A stretch of DNA of 64,000 nt, from NCBI RefSeq assembly GCF_903994045.1, contig NZ_CAJEWD010000004.1, positions 124,001-188,000 on the forward strand, given 5' to 3'. Shown here one piece after another: positions 30,294 to 39,493 of the stretch. Under the pieces are notes generated by a model. It had not been told where the DNA came from and ran no database searches. It saw nothing but the letters and a program-made list of their open reading frames with translations. Position 1 is the stretch's first letter; every line of letters begins with the position of its first letter. A program made the translations under genes and the position numbers. Origin of the DNA: Jeotgalicoccus meleagridis (GTDB lineage Bacteria > Bacillota > Bacilli > Staphylococcales > Salinicoccaceae).

Positions 30294-31382
30294 TTATTGT
30301 ATAATCATCGACTCAAAGTCTTTTGGAAAACTATTTAGAGTAATTGTATTGTCTTCTTCTATAAATAACATATCTTCAATTCTTACCCCGCCTATACTAG
30401 GAATATAAATCCCAGGCTCAATTGTAATGACATTACCACTCTCTAAAAGATCAGTGTTGTCACCGTGGATTGAAGGTGCTTCGTGAATATCTAGACCAAG
30501 ACCATGCCCAATTCTGTGCATGAAGTATTCTCCGTAACCTGCGTCTTCAATTACATCTCTAGCAGTCTGATCTATGGATTTTAATTCGACACCTTTTTGG
30601 GCGGCTTTAATGCCTTCTAGGTTCGCTCTTAAGACTGTTTTATAGATGGTTTCCTGTTCTTTAGACGCTTCTCCAACGATGAAGGTTCTTGTCATATCAG
30701 AAACATAACCTGTGTCAGAGATAACACCAAAATCAATCAATAAGAAGTCTCCATTTTTGATGACTTCATTACCTGTATCACCATGAGGTAAGGCTGACTT
30801 TTTACCCGTTAGGACAGTCGGGCCAAAACTCGGTCCAATCGCACCGTATGACTTAAATTGTTTGACTAAGAAATCTGAAACTTCCATTTCAGTCTTACCT
30901 TCTACTGTAAATTCTTTCAAATCTTCAAGTGCTTTCTCTGTGATTTCTACCGCACGTAAGAGTTCTTCTTTATCGTGTGCATCTTTCTTAGTGCGTAAAT
31001 AAGCAATCTCTTTATCGAGCACCTTAATGTCAGAAGCTTGGTAGTTCTCTATTAATCTTAAATAACGCTCGTATAAAAGGTGACCACCTTCTACCGCGAT
31101 TGTGCTGTTTTTCGGAATCGCTTGAAAGACATATTGAAATGCATCTTCCTTATCATCGTGTGGTAGATATAAATTAAGGTTAGTATTATTTTTAACTGTC
31201 TCCCCGTCCAAAGCAGGATATATTATTGAAGTTTCAAGAGTTTTATTGTTAATGATTAACACTAATAAGCGCTCATGTGGGTCTAATTTAACACCTGTAA
31301 AATAAAATATATTCATTGGATCTGTAATCAAGGAATAGTCCGTATCTAGACTTTTAGCTAAAGCTTCGATTTTTTTACTCAT
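30294..31382 (-). CDS. pepQ: M24-family Xaa-Pro dipeptidase
   Basis: A 362-aa prolidase that cleaves Xaa-Pro dipeptides using two Mn or Co ions. An N-terminal creatinase-like domain (about 1-125) precedes the pita-bread domain. All five ligands are visible: the two Asp in LLIDFGVISDTGYVSDMTRTFIVG, His in MHRIGHGLGLDIHEAPSI, Glu in NVITIEPGIYI, and Glu in GGVRIEDMLFI. It is intact and canonical, unlike the variant M24 enzyme at 17000. The gene is sandwiched between aspartase (22 bp) and the S9 peptidase (12 bp), all leftward, probably one operon for proline-peptide and aspartate use. The start is ATG at 31382 behind AAGGGTG. Confidence 0.9.
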   Translation of the reverse strand: MSKKIEALAKSLDTDYSLITDPMNIFYFTGVKLDPHERLLVLIINNKTLETSIIYPALDGETVKNNTNLNLYLPHDDKEDAFQYVFQAIPKNSTIAVEGGHLLYERYLRLIENYQASDIKVLDKEIAYLRTKKDAHDKEELLRAVEITEKALEDLKEFTVEGKTEMEVSDFLVKQFKSYGAIGPSFGPTVLTGKKSALPHGDTGNEVIKNGDFLLIDFGVISDTGYVSDMTRTFIVGEASKEQETIYKTVLRANLEGIKAAQKGVELKSIDQTARDVIEDAGYGEYFMHRIGHGLGLDIHEAPSIHGDNTDLLESGNVITIEPGIYIPSIGGVRIEDMLFIEEDNTITLNSFPKDFESMIIQ

Positions 31383-31394
31383 GTACTCACACCC

Positions 31395-33332
31395 TTAAAT
31401 ATATTTTTCAAACCAATTCGTCATGTGATTAAGTCTTTCCATGCGTAGGCTTGGTTTTCCTGAACGTGACAATTCGTGTGAAGATTTAGGGAATCGAACA
31501 AATTGTGTTTCTTTACCGCGTGATTTCAACTCGATAAAGAGCTGCTCTCCTTGTTCAATCGGACAACGGATATCTTCTTCTCCATGTAGTATCAATAGTG
31601 GTGTTTCAACATTGGCTGCATATTTAAGCGGAGAGTGATGCCAAAGTTTATCTAGGTCATCAAGGTCTGCTAATATTTGCCAGTCTGTAAAGTAGTAACC
31701 AATATCTGAAACTCCGCGGAAGCTAATCCAATTCGAAATAGAACGCTGTGTAACAGCCGCTTTAAAGCGGTTAGTATGTCCAACAATCCAATTGGTCATA
31801 AAGCCTCCATAAGAACCACCTGTGACACCTAATTTATCCTGATCGATCCAGTCAAACTTTTCAGTGACATAGTCAACTGCTGCCATAATATCTTTGTAGT
31901 CACCATTACCATAATCTCCTCTGACTGCATCAACAAAATCTTGTGAATAGCTGTGTGAACCTCTTGGGTTAATGAAAAGAACCGCATAGCCTTTAGCTGC
32001 GAGTACTTGCATTTCATGGAAAAAAGTATTGGCGAATAGTGCATGGGGTCCTCCATGAATATTAGTAATCATCGGGTAACTATTTCCATGTTTATAAGCA
32101 GCAGGTTTCATAAACCAACCATGTACTGTTGTCTCATCAAAGCTTGTAAACTCAATTTCTTCTGGCTCAACTAAGTGTGTATCTTCTACATAATCCTTGT
32201 TGATTTCTGTTAATTGACTCACTTGACCTGAGGCAAAATCAAACTTATATAGCTCACTCGGTGAGACATGAGTTGAGATTGTTAAGTAAGCTGCCGTATC
32301 GTCAGCATCCATGCCAAAAATATTATGCTTTCCTCTATATAACGGTTCAATCGAACCGTCGACCTTACCTCTGTATAAGTTGACACTGCCAAATTCCGAC
32401 ACGATAAAGACAAACGTATCATTAGAAATCCACTTACTTGGATTATTCACTGAATTTTGTTGCGTATCTTGGGCAACGAGGCCACCCACTGGTTTATCTA
32501 AGGCCGTTGTCACATCGATTGTCGTTTCATTTTCTAAATTTAGCACTTCAATATGAGGATGGGTCGCGTTCTTATATTCACGACCAATGAGAGTCATCAA
32601 CAGATATTTATGATCCGGCGATAATTCTACTTTGACTACATTGACCCCTTCTCTTAATAAATGGTCTTGTCCATCTTTACGGTAATAAAGTTTAGAAGAG
32701 AAATTGTAGTCAGGATTATCACTTTGATCCGTAGAGTAGAAGAAACCATTTGGTGCAATCTCTTCAAGAGTATAGTTTTCATCCCCACTTAAGACTGTTT
32801 CTGATTCCTTCGAGTGAATATCAATTTTCTTAATCGCACTATATTTTTCAGGAAAAACACCGTATGGAGAAGGTCCACCATCTGATTTATATTTCATGCG
32901 ATTTACCACTGTCGGTTTGAGGGTTTTATCGTCTTTTTCTTGTTCTTCTTTAGAGCTTTTAACTGAATAATAAATCGTTTGATCATCTAGACCAAAGATT
33001 GGACTACTTGCGCCATCTTTTTCATTCGTAATTTGCTCTCTTTCTCCCCCAGCATGACGAAGTAAGAAAACTTGGCTTTTGCCTTCTTCATCTTTTGCTG
33101 TAAAAGCAGTCATCATACCATCATTAGAATGGTTAACTTCAGAGATTTTTTCATCCTTATATGTAAGTTGGATATTCCCTTTTGAATCATATGCATGCAG
33201 ATAAGAATAATACGTGTCCTTATCCTGATCAGTTTGACCAACTAAATAAGTCACACGACCAGTCTTACCCATTACTTTGGGTGCTGCTACTGAACGAATT
33301 TTAAAAATATCATCGACTGAAACGTATTCCAT
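31395..33332 (-). CDS. S9-family prolyl oligopeptidase-like serine peptidase
   Basis: 645 aa: a beta-propeller-like N-terminal part (about 1-380, with WD40-type TolB repeats) and an alpha/beta-hydrolase C-terminal domain. The catalytic Ser lies in GVTGGSYGGFMTNW (about S507), Asp in LILHGEEDIRCPIEQ (about D587) and His in FPKSSHELSRSG (about H619). This subfamily (acylaminoacyl peptidase/YuxL-like) removes acylated N-terminal residues or cleaves short peptides in the cytoplasm; no signal peptide is seen. The start is ATG at 33332, behind AAAAAGGGGGAAT. It heads the leftward peptidase operon with pepQ and aspartase. Confidence 0.9.
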   Translation of the reverse strand: MEYVSVDDIFKIRSVAAPKVMGKTGRVTYLVGQTDQDKDTYYSYLHAYDSKGNIQLTYKDEKISEVNHSNDGMMTAFTAKDEEGKSQVFLLRHAGGEREQITNEKDGASSPIFGLDDQTIYYSVKSSKEEQEKDDKTLKPTVVNRMKYKSDGGPSPYGVFPEKYSAIKKIDIHSKESETVLSGDENYTLEEIAPNGFFYSTDQSDNPDYNFSSKLYYRKDGQDHLLREGVNVVKVELSPDHKYLLMTLIGREYKNATHPHIEVLNLENETTIDVTTALDKPVGGLVAQDTQQNSVNNPSKWISNDTFVFIVSEFGSVNLYRGKVDGSIEPLYRGKHNIFGMDADDTAAYLTISTHVSPSELYKFDFASGQVSQLTEINKDYVEDTHLVEPEEIEFTSFDETTVHGWFMKPAAYKHGNSYPMITNIHGGPHALFANTFFHEMQVLAAKGYAVLFINPRGSHSYSQDFVDAVRGDYGNGDYKDIMAAVDYVTEKFDWIDQDKLGVTGGSYGGFMTNWIVGHTNRFKAAVTQRSISNWISFRGVSDIGYYFTDWQILADLDDLDKLWHHSPLKYAANVETPLLILHGEEDIRCPIEQGEQLFIELKSRGKETQFVRFPKSSHELSRSGKPSLRMERLNHMTNWFEKYI

Positions 33333-33413
33333 CCGAATTCCCCCTTTTTATTTAATATAACACTCTTTTATAAAGCCTTCTATTTTATAAGTGAAATCGT
33401 TTACGATTTATTT

Positions 33414-34370
33414 TTAAGATCGTTTAAAATTTCTTTTATAAAGAAGGAAAATAAAGAATGGGACAGCTGATAACATCACCATAACTCCCGTCGGGATTTG
33501 GATAGGTGCAATAATCGTACGTCCTAAAGTATCAATAAATAAAACATAGAGCGCACCGAGCAAAATTGAGCGTTTGACTAAGGGGGCAAAAGTCATTGGT
33601 TTAACATAGAGAATCAATTGTGGAATGATAATACCCACAAGCGCTATAATTCCCGTATATCCTATAGCAATCAGTGGTGGAATTGAGGCTACCATCAGTA
33701 GCAGTGGACGCACTAAACTGACTTTAACACCTAAAGCGTGTGCCCTGATATCTCCCAATTTTAATAGATCCAAACTCCTTGAAAATTTCAAGTGAATGAT
33801 AAAACTCACTCCTGTCACAAAGAGCAGTATGCCTACTTGATTGAAGTTTGCCCCTCCTAATGAACCGAACATATAACGAGAAATATTAGCAGTCTCATTA
33901 GGGAAAAGTAGAATGAGTAAGTACAATAGACCAGATAAGAGGGCTCCGAGTAAAATTCCAGTGATAATCAAAGTCTCTGGTCGATAAGTGACATCAATTT
34001 TCCGTGCAATAGCGACGACCAAGAGCATAGTAGCTAAACCAAAAACAATACTCGCTATGGGTGCTAAAAATATAGGAAGAACCGAAACAACCACTAAACT
34101 AGATCCTAATACTGCACCGTTTGCCATACCCAAAGTGAAGCTGTCAGCCATAGGGTTTTTTAAAATAATTTGAAACACCGCGCCACTCATCGCTAAGGCT
34201 GCACCTGTTAAGACTGCCATCAGCGCTCGAGGCAGCCTGATATCGATAATAATTGAAAACACCTGCATATATGTTAGGTCAGTTAAAAGAACAGAACCGA
34301 AAGTCAGGCTAATTAAGACACTAAAAATCAACAGGGTCACTAAAATAAGGTTGCTTTTATTCATAGACAC
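33414..34370 (-). CDS. FecCD/BtuC-family ABC permease (iron-siderophore or cobalamin)
   Basis: A 318-aa membrane permease with about nine or ten helices. Family marks are DIRLPRALMAVLTGAALAMSGAVFQIILKNPMADSFTLGMANGA (about 43-86) and the ATPase-coupling region SLDLLKLGDIRAHALGVKV (about 195-213). GYTGIIALVGIIIPQLILYVKPMTFAPLVKRSILLGA is the second. The gene overlaps the substrate-binding protein gene by 14 bp. Only one permease gene is present, so it would act as a homodimer. No ATPase gene lies within the leftward unit, so an ATPase encoded elsewhere (FhuC-like) must serve it. The start is probably ATG at 34364 or GTG at 34370. Confidence 0.85.
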   Translation of the reverse strand: MSMNKSNLILVTLLIFSVLISLTFGSVLLTDLTYMQVFSIIIDIRLPRALMAVLTGAALAMSGAVFQIILKNPMADSFTLGMANGAVLGSSLVVVSVLPIFLAPIASIVFGLATMLLVVAIARKIDVTYRPETLIITGILLGALLSGLLYLLILLFPNETANISRYMFGSLGGANFNQVGILLFVTGVSFIIHLKFSRSLDLLKLGDIRAHALGVKVSLVRPLLLMVASIPPLIAIGYTGIIALVGIIIPQLILYVKPMTFAPLVKRSILLGALYVLFIDTLGRTIIAPIQIPTGVMVMLSAVPFFIFLLYKRNFKRS

Positions 34371-35232
34371 ACTCTGCGATTTCTTTTAACCCTTCAGAAA
34401 TTCTTGGTCCTGGTCTAGAGATGACATCAGCGTCGGGCACGCATTGATTTTTTTCATTCGTGATCGCTGAATCCTCTAAACCAGCAATATTAGATAGTGA
34501 TTCAGATAAAACTTCAGGCGCTTCACCACTTATGGATACGACCTTAGAAATATCTCTTTTTACTAATTCCTCCGATGTCACAGTTGGATAACCTTCGACA
34601 TCACTAAAGGCATTACGAACATTTAAAGAAGTGAGAACATCATCAATGAAAGTATCTGCACCAGCAACATAGATATCTGGATTTGTTGATACTAAAAGAA
34701 GCACGTCTCCATCGATTGTTTCATCTTCGTACTCTCTGATTACTTCAGTCACTTGATTTTGTAATTTTTCATTAACTTCCTTTGCTTCTTGTTCTCTATC
34801 TAAAAATTGCCCGATTTGATCGATGGTCTCATAAATTTCTTCAATATTGGTCGCATCATCTACCACAAGCACATCTGCATTCGTCGACTCAGCTACTCGG
34901 TTGACTACATGACTTATAGCAGCTTGATTGCTCTCATGTATCACAATATGACTTGGATTAAGTGCAAGCATTGCCTCTTCATCTAATTCAAAAGAGTCTA
35001 GTCGTGTAAGGTCGTCACTTAAACTTTCAGGATAATTATCCACCGTTGTCACTCCGACTAGACTATCTTCTTCTCCCAAGGTAGAAATGATTTCAGTATT
35101 GCTCGGCATTAAAGAAATTATCCTCTTATCGTCAGATGAGTGTTCAACTTGTTTTTCTTCATTGGAGCAGGATGACAGTAATAAAATTGATAGGATTAAA
35201 AGCATGACATATGTGTTTAGATTTGCTCTCAT
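34357..35232 (-). CDS. BtuF-like lipoprotein, ABC substrate-binding protein
   Basis: 291 aa. A lipoprotein signal peptide precedes Cys22 in LLLSSCSNEEKQ. The mature part is a class III periplasmic-binding-protein fold: RIISLMPSNTEIISTLGEEDSLVGVTTVDNYPESL opens the first lobe, a long helix (about 130-160) joins the lobes, and VSRPGPRISEGLKEIAECVY closes it. The opening and the RPGPRI end are typical of BtuF/FepB-like receptors for cobalamin, heme or siderophores. The start is ATG at 35232 behind AAGAGGAGAT. It is followed by the FecCD permease with 14-bp overlap. The ligand is unknown. Confidence 0.85.
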   Translation of the reverse strand: MRANLNTYVMLLILSILLLSSCSNEEKQVEHSSDDKRIISLMPSNTEIISTLGEEDSLVGVTTVDNYPESLSDDLTRLDSFELDEEAMLALNPSHIVIHESNQAAISHVVNRVAESTNADVLVVDDATNIEEIYETIDQIGQFLDREQEAKEVNEKLQNQVTEVIREYEDETIDGDVLLLVSTNPDIYVAGADTFIDDVLTSLNVRNAFSDVEGYPTVTSEELVKRDISKVVSISGEAPEVLSESLSNIAGLEDSAITNEKNQCVPDADVISRPGPRISEGLKEIAECVYE

Positions 35233-35282
35233 CTTTGTTTATCTCCTCATTAAAATTCTATGTATTAAGAGTCTTTAGTAAG

Positions 35283-35340
35283 AAAAAATACTCCTCCTTA
35301 AGCATTCACTTTTTTAAAATGTCAACTTAGGGAGGAGCAT
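35283..35340 (-). terminator. Terminator of the argS operon
   Basis: Long hairpin, GCTCCTCCCTAAG pairing with CTTAAGGAGGAGTA (one G-U pair and one mismatch), followed by TTTTTTC on the minus strand. It separates argS from the BtuF-like gene. Confidence 0.8.
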
Positions 35341-35359
35341 ATCAATATGTGTTGAGTTC

Positions 35360-37009
35360 TTACATACTTTCTGGTGCAGACACGTCTATCAAACCAAGCG
35401 CATTTTCTAGGGTTTGACGAACTGCTTCAATCATTAAAATATAAGCACGCGTCTTCTCTTCTACTTCACCTAAAACTTTTTCTGCATTATAGAACTTATG
35501 GAAACTTGCTGCAAGATCATGAATATAGTTCGGTATGCGTTGGGTTGCTCTAGCAGCCGCTGCACCTTTAACAATATTCGGAAATTCTAAGATCTTCTTC
35601 AAGAGTTCTAGTGCCTGTTCATTTTCAATCACATCGACCGCTTGTGATTCATCTATTTCAAAACCTTGTTCTTTTGCTTGACGTAAAATACTGCAAATAC
35701 GAGCATGCGCATATTGGGCATAGTAAACTGGATTATCACTCGACTCACTACGTGCAAGGTCTAAATCAAAATCAAAGTGAGTATCTGTTGAACGCATGAC
35801 CATGAAATAACGTGCAGCATCTACACCGATCATATCAATTAAATCTTTCAAGGTCACTGCCTTACCTGTACGTTTACTCATTTTCACTTCTTCGCCGTTT
35901 TCAATCAATCTTACCAATTGCATAATCTCAATTTCTAACTTGTCTGGATCCTCACCAAGCGCACCAAGTGATGCTTTTAAGCGATTAATATAGCCATGGT
36001 GGTCAGCTCCAAAAAGATTAATTAACTTATCATAACCACGTTCAACCTTATCGTAGTGATAAGCGATATCCGGCATTAAGTAAGTGAACGTCCCATCTTT
36101 TTTAACAAGTACACGGTCTTTATCGTCTTTAAAGTCCGTCGTACGTAGCCAAGTTGCCCCGTCAGCTTGATAGGTATAGCCATTTTCAGTCATCTTGTCC
36201 ATGGCAGAATCTACTTCGCCACTTTCATAAAGAGAAGTTTCTGAAAACCAATTGTCGAAGCGAATTCTAAAATCTTCTAAATCTGTTTTCAGTTTTTGCA
36301 TCTCTAATTCCACACCTAGATTTCTAAACTCTGCAATACGTTCTTTTTGGTCTAAGTCTTTATATTCAGGGTGCTCTTTTGCTAAGTTTTCACCAATAAG
36401 CTTAATATCTTTACCGTTGTAACCATCCTCCGGCATGTTTAAATCCTGACCAAGTGCCTCAAAATAACGTGCTTCAATAGATAAGGCTAAGTTGTTAATT
36501 TGGTTTCCGGCATCATTGATATAGTATTCGCGTGTCACATCGTAGCCAGCAAAATCTAAAATATTAGACAAAGTCGCACCGACTGCAGCATTTCTCGCGT
36601 GCCCAATGTGTAAATCACCAGTTGGATTTGCTGACACAAACTCAACCAATACTTTTTCATTATTAGCTTCTGATCGACCATAGTTTTCCTTTTGGTCTAA
36701 CACTTTATAAATGACATTTGCGAGTTCTTTGGAATCCATTGTAAAGTTGATAAAACCCGGTCCCGCAATATTGATTTCTTTGACACCAGCTTTCGCTTGA
36801 TCAAAATTTTCAATAATTGCAGCAGCAATATCTCGAGGGTTCTTGCGTGCAATTTTAGTCAAGACCATCGCTGCATTAGTGGAGAAATCTCCATTTGACT
36901 TATCTTTAGGCACTTCAACTTTCAATTCTGGAAGCTGTCCTTCTGGGACTAATTCCGCTTGTTTAATCGCTTCATCTATCGTGACTTTTAATTGCTGTTT
37001 TAAATCCAT
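35360..37009 (-). CDS. argS: Arginyl-tRNA synthetase
   Basis: 549 aa, a class I aminoacyl-tRNA synthetase. The N-terminal Add1 domain is about residues 1-90. The signature HIGH lies in [19 protein letters not shown] (about 134-137). The KMSKS loop is [14 protein letters not shown] (about 371-384). The C-terminal DALR anticodon-binding domain (about 430-549) includes [17 protein letters not shown]. It charges tRNA-Arg with arginine and is essential. DUF1934 precedes it by 2 bp, as in Bacillus ywiB-argS. The start is ATG at 37009 behind AGAGGG. Confidence 0.97.
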   Translation of the reverse strand: MDLKQQLKVTIDEAIKQAELVPEGQLPELKVEVPKDKSNGDFSTNAAMVLTKIARKNPRDIAAAIIENFDQAKAGVKEINIAGPGFINFTMDSKELANVIYKVLDQKENYGRSEANNEKVLVEFVSANPTGDLHIGHARNAAVGATLSNILDFAGYDVTREYYINDAGNQINNLALSIEARYFEALGQDLNMPEDGYNGKDIKLIGENLAKEHPEYKDLDQKERIAEFRNLGVELEMQKLKTDLEDFRIRFDNWFSETSLYESGEVDSAMDKMTENGYTYQADGATWLRTTDFKDDKDRVLVKKDGTFTYLMPDIAYHYDKVERGYDKLINLFGADHHGYINRLKASLGALGEDPDKLEIEIMQLVRLIENGEEVKMSKRTGKAVTLKDLIDMIGVDAARYFMVMRSTDTHFDFDLDLARSESSDNPVYYAQYAHARICSILRQAKEQGFEIDESQAVDVIENEQALELLKKILEFPNIVKGAAAARATQRIPNYIHDLAASFHKFYNAEKVLGEVEEKTRAYILMIEAVRQTLENALGLIDVSAPESM

Positions 37010-37011
37010 AT

Positions 37012-37413
37012 TTAAACCCTCTCTAACTTATATTTATAATTGCCTAAGAGTTCCCCACTCTGGTATAAATCATATTCAATAATAAGTGTGTCAACACTTT
37101 GTAATAGGCGATGCGTGTACACTTGGAAGTGATGTTTACCCGCTGGTGATTCATAGAAAGTATCAGTTTTTAAACCTTCTTCAAAATGAAAATTCATATT
37201 GATGATGCCACGTCTTTGAAGCTTGACGTGATCATTTGCTAAGCGGACTGTAACCTTTATTTCATGTTCATCAAGTGCCTCAATGTAACGCAAATAAACA
37301 TCATTTTTTTCAATAATTGAGACTTCTAAATCCTGTTCATAATCTGTTTTATCACCATTCAAATTGACATGCTGTCTAAGCTTATATGGCAATGTTTTAC
37401 TCTCTGTCATCAT
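37012..37413 (-). CDS. ywiB: DUF1934 family protein (YwiB-like)
   Basis: A 133-aa, beta-rich protein of the DUF1934 family, which has a lipocalin-like barrel and unknown function. It contains [38 protein letters not shown] and [20 protein letters not shown], then an L-x-Y-D-L-Y-Q-x-G-E-x-L-G-N-Y motif. The gene is coupled to argS (2-bp gap), the arrangement of Bacillus ywiB and staphylococcal counterparts. The start is one of two adjacent ATG codons at 37413 or 37410; the second is better spaced from AAGGTG. Confidence 0.85.
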   Translation of the reverse strand: MMTESKTLPYKLRQHVNLNGDKTDYEQDLEVSIIEKNDVYLRYIEALDEHEIKVTVRLANDHVKLQRRGIINMNFHFEEGLKTDTFYESPAGKHHFQVYTHRLLQSVDTLIIEYDLYQSGELLGNYKYKLERV

Positions 37414-37469
37414 ATCACCTTCATCTTACAGATTATAACATATTATCACTTCAATTTTAGCAAATAAAA

Positions 37470-37493
37470 AAGGTGAGACAAATGTCCCACCTT
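37470..37493. terminator. Hairpin after the ywhD-like gene
   Basis: Stem AAGGTGnGACA / TGTCnCACCTT with a two-base loop. It lies in the 179-bp gap between ywhD and DUF1934 and is T-rich on the minus-strand downstream side. Confidence 0.6.
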
Positions 37494-37592
37494 GTGTCCT
37501 AGTTATATCACTATAACTACTATTTATTTTATCCATAGTCAGTAAAATGTGCAACGTAATTTCTAAATGTCATAAAAAAGACATATTTAAAA

Positions 37593-38108
37593 TTACTTAG
37601 ACAGCGCCTCTTGAAGCTCTGTTGAGTTCTCCCACATGCTTTCATTATGACCTTTAAGAAATTCTCTTAAGGCATTCTTACTTTCTTGATCTAAAATATC
37701 TAGTTTAATACGACCTTTCATCGCATCATCTAAACTGTTCACATGCTCGTGCATCATCTTATAGCCGCGTCTTTTTTCTTTGTTTACCATAAGATAACAA
37801 GCGCCTGCTCCATCGTAGACTGGACCGACTTCTTTTCTTTCAACCGCAATCCATACTAGGAAGTACTCTTTGGCGTCGTCTCCAATGACTTCTTCTGTGT
37901 CCTTAACCCATTTAACGCGTCTCTCAACTTCTGCCTTACCGTGTAATCCACCAATATCTAAATGTGCTTCGTGACTGTTAATATCAATATATATCGGTGC
38001 GATATTCTCTAGACTAATCGAACCAAAGTTTTGTCCTCGGTGACCATCTAGAGGATCATTTTTTATAATATTAAATTGGAAACCAGGCTTTTTCTTTTCT
38101 TCTGCCAA
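37593..38108 (-). CDS. ywhD: YwhD family protein
   Basis: 171 aa, matching YwhD of Bacillus in length and opening (KKPGFQFNIIKNDPLDGHRG, followed by FGSISLENIAPIYIDI). The family is conserved in Bacillota; its function has not been established. It has a mixed alpha/beta pattern without membrane spans. The start is a TTG at 38108 behind AGGAGGG. It lies 11 bp after the HD phosphohydrolase gene in the same direction, so the two are probably co-transcribed. Confidence 0.85.
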   Translation of the reverse strand: MAEEKKKPGFQFNIIKNDPLDGHRGQNFGSISLENIAPIYIDINSHEAHLDIGGLHGKAEVERRVKWVKDTEEVIGDDAKEYFLVWIAVERKEVGPVYDGAGACYLMVNKEKRRGYKMMHEHVNSLDDAMKGRIKLDILDQESKNALREFLKGHNESMWENSTELQEALSK

Positions 38109-38119
38109 GATAAACCCTC

Positions 38120-39421
38120 CTAATCGAGTTCATTTAATAAATTAATGATTTCTGCTTTAACTTCTAAGTTGTCTATTTGAAGAATCTTTTCTTTAGGATA
38201 GTAAAGACGAGAACCTAGTCTATGCATGCCAGTGATTGAATTAATGATGGCAGATTGAGAGCTAATTTCTCTGATTTGGCCATTCGCTTTTAGAAGATGA
38301 ATTGGCTGTCTATTGGTCTTTTGACCCGGTTTATCGTAATCATAAGGAAGGTCTGAATAGCTGTCTGAGAAGACGTAATAGTCAGGGTCAATTCCCGCTC
38401 TTTTGTACAGTTCATTTAGCTCTGAAATTGTAATAATAGAGCCATCAAAAGGTAAGTACTTAAACAGATCCCTATTTACAAAACGACTAGCTAAATCACT
38501 CAGAATTTCATCTTCTTCATAAACCCATTCCTGTAAATAGAAGTTGACTACCATCTCATCTAAACGAAGATAATCTTCCACCATTACATTTTCATTGAAA
38601 AAAGGTATGAAATAAGTCGGTGCTTGTTTAAAATTATAGTTCGATTTATAGAGGTGTTTGGCTCTTCTTAGTATGAGATTTAACAATACCTCGCCGCCCC
38701 GAGAAACTGGATGGAAGTAGACTTGCCAGTACATTTGGTAACGACTCATTAAATAGTCTTCCACCGCATGCATACCACTTTCTTTAATGAGCACTTCATC
38801 TTTTGAAGGACGCATGACCCTTAAGATTCTTTCCATATCAAAGTTACCATAAGATACACCTGTATAAAAAGAATCGCGCTGGAGATAGTCCATCCTATCT
38901 GCATCTATTTGACTGGAAATCATAGAAACAATCAATTTATTGCTGTGTGTTTTATTAATCACTTCGGCAACTTGTTTAGGAAAATCTGGAGCAACTTTAG
39001 ATAAAACTGCATTCACTTCAGTATGTCCTAAAATGATTTTCTTAGTATATTCCTCATGATCTGTGTGGAAGATATCTTCAAAGCTATGCGAGAAAGGACC
39101 GTGTCCTAAATCATGAAGGAGTGCTGCGGTCAGCACTAATAGATTGTCATCCTCATTCCATTCGGGATAGTCCTTAAAATTTTCAATCATTCTTCGAACA
39201 ATTTCGTAGACCCCAAGTGAATGGTTAAAACGTGAGTGTTCCGCTGAATGAAAGGCTAGATATAAAGTGCCGAGTTGTTTGATCCTTCTTAGTCTTTGAA
39301 ATTCTTTAGTTTTAATCAAGTCCCAAATCACTTGATAACGAACATGAACATAACGGTGAACTGGATCTTTAAATACTTTTTCTTCAGCAAGTTGTTTCTT
39401 GCCATAATCGCTCGTTTCCAA
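38120..39421 (-). CDS. ywfO: HD-domain phosphohydrolase (YwfO/SAMHD1-like)
   Basis: About 433 aa. An HD domain carries HSRFNHSLGVYEIVRRM, then ALLHDLGHGPFSHSFEDIF (the H-HD motif) and SSQIDADRMDYLQRDSFYTG (the final D), close to SAMHD1-type deoxynucleotide triphosphohydrolases. Family members hydrolyse dNTPs, or act on related nucleotides. TTG at 39421 (METSDYGKKQLAEEKVFKD) is chosen because AAGGAGG is then correctly spaced; ATG at 39451 lies upstream of that site. It precedes ywhD in the same operon. Confidence 0.85.
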   Translation of the reverse strand: METSDYGKKQLAEEKVFKDPVHRYVHVRYQVIWDLIKTKEFQRLRRIKQLGTLYLAFHSAEHSRFNHSLGVYEIVRRMIENFKDYPEWNEDDNLLVLTAALLHDLGHGPFSHSFEDIFHTDHEEYTKKIILGHTEVNAVLSKVAPDFPKQVAEVINKTHSNKLIVSMISSQIDADRMDYLQRDSFYTGVSYGNFDMERILRVMRPSKDEVLIKESGMHAVEDYLMSRYQMYWQVYFHPVSRGGEVLLNLILRRAKHLYKSNYNFKQAPTYFIPFFNENVMVEDYLRLDEMVVNFYLQEWVYEEDEILSDLASRFVNRDLFKYLPFDGSIITISELNELYKRAGIDPDYYVFSDSYSDLPYDYDKPGQKTNRQPIHLLKANGQIREISSQSAIINSITGMHRLGSRLYYPKEKILQIDNLEVKAEIINLLNELD

Positions 39422-39493
39422 ATACTGACGCCTCCTTCTTAACATCCTCATAATATCATAAGAGAATGGTCTTCACCGACTCTTAAGTGTTCT

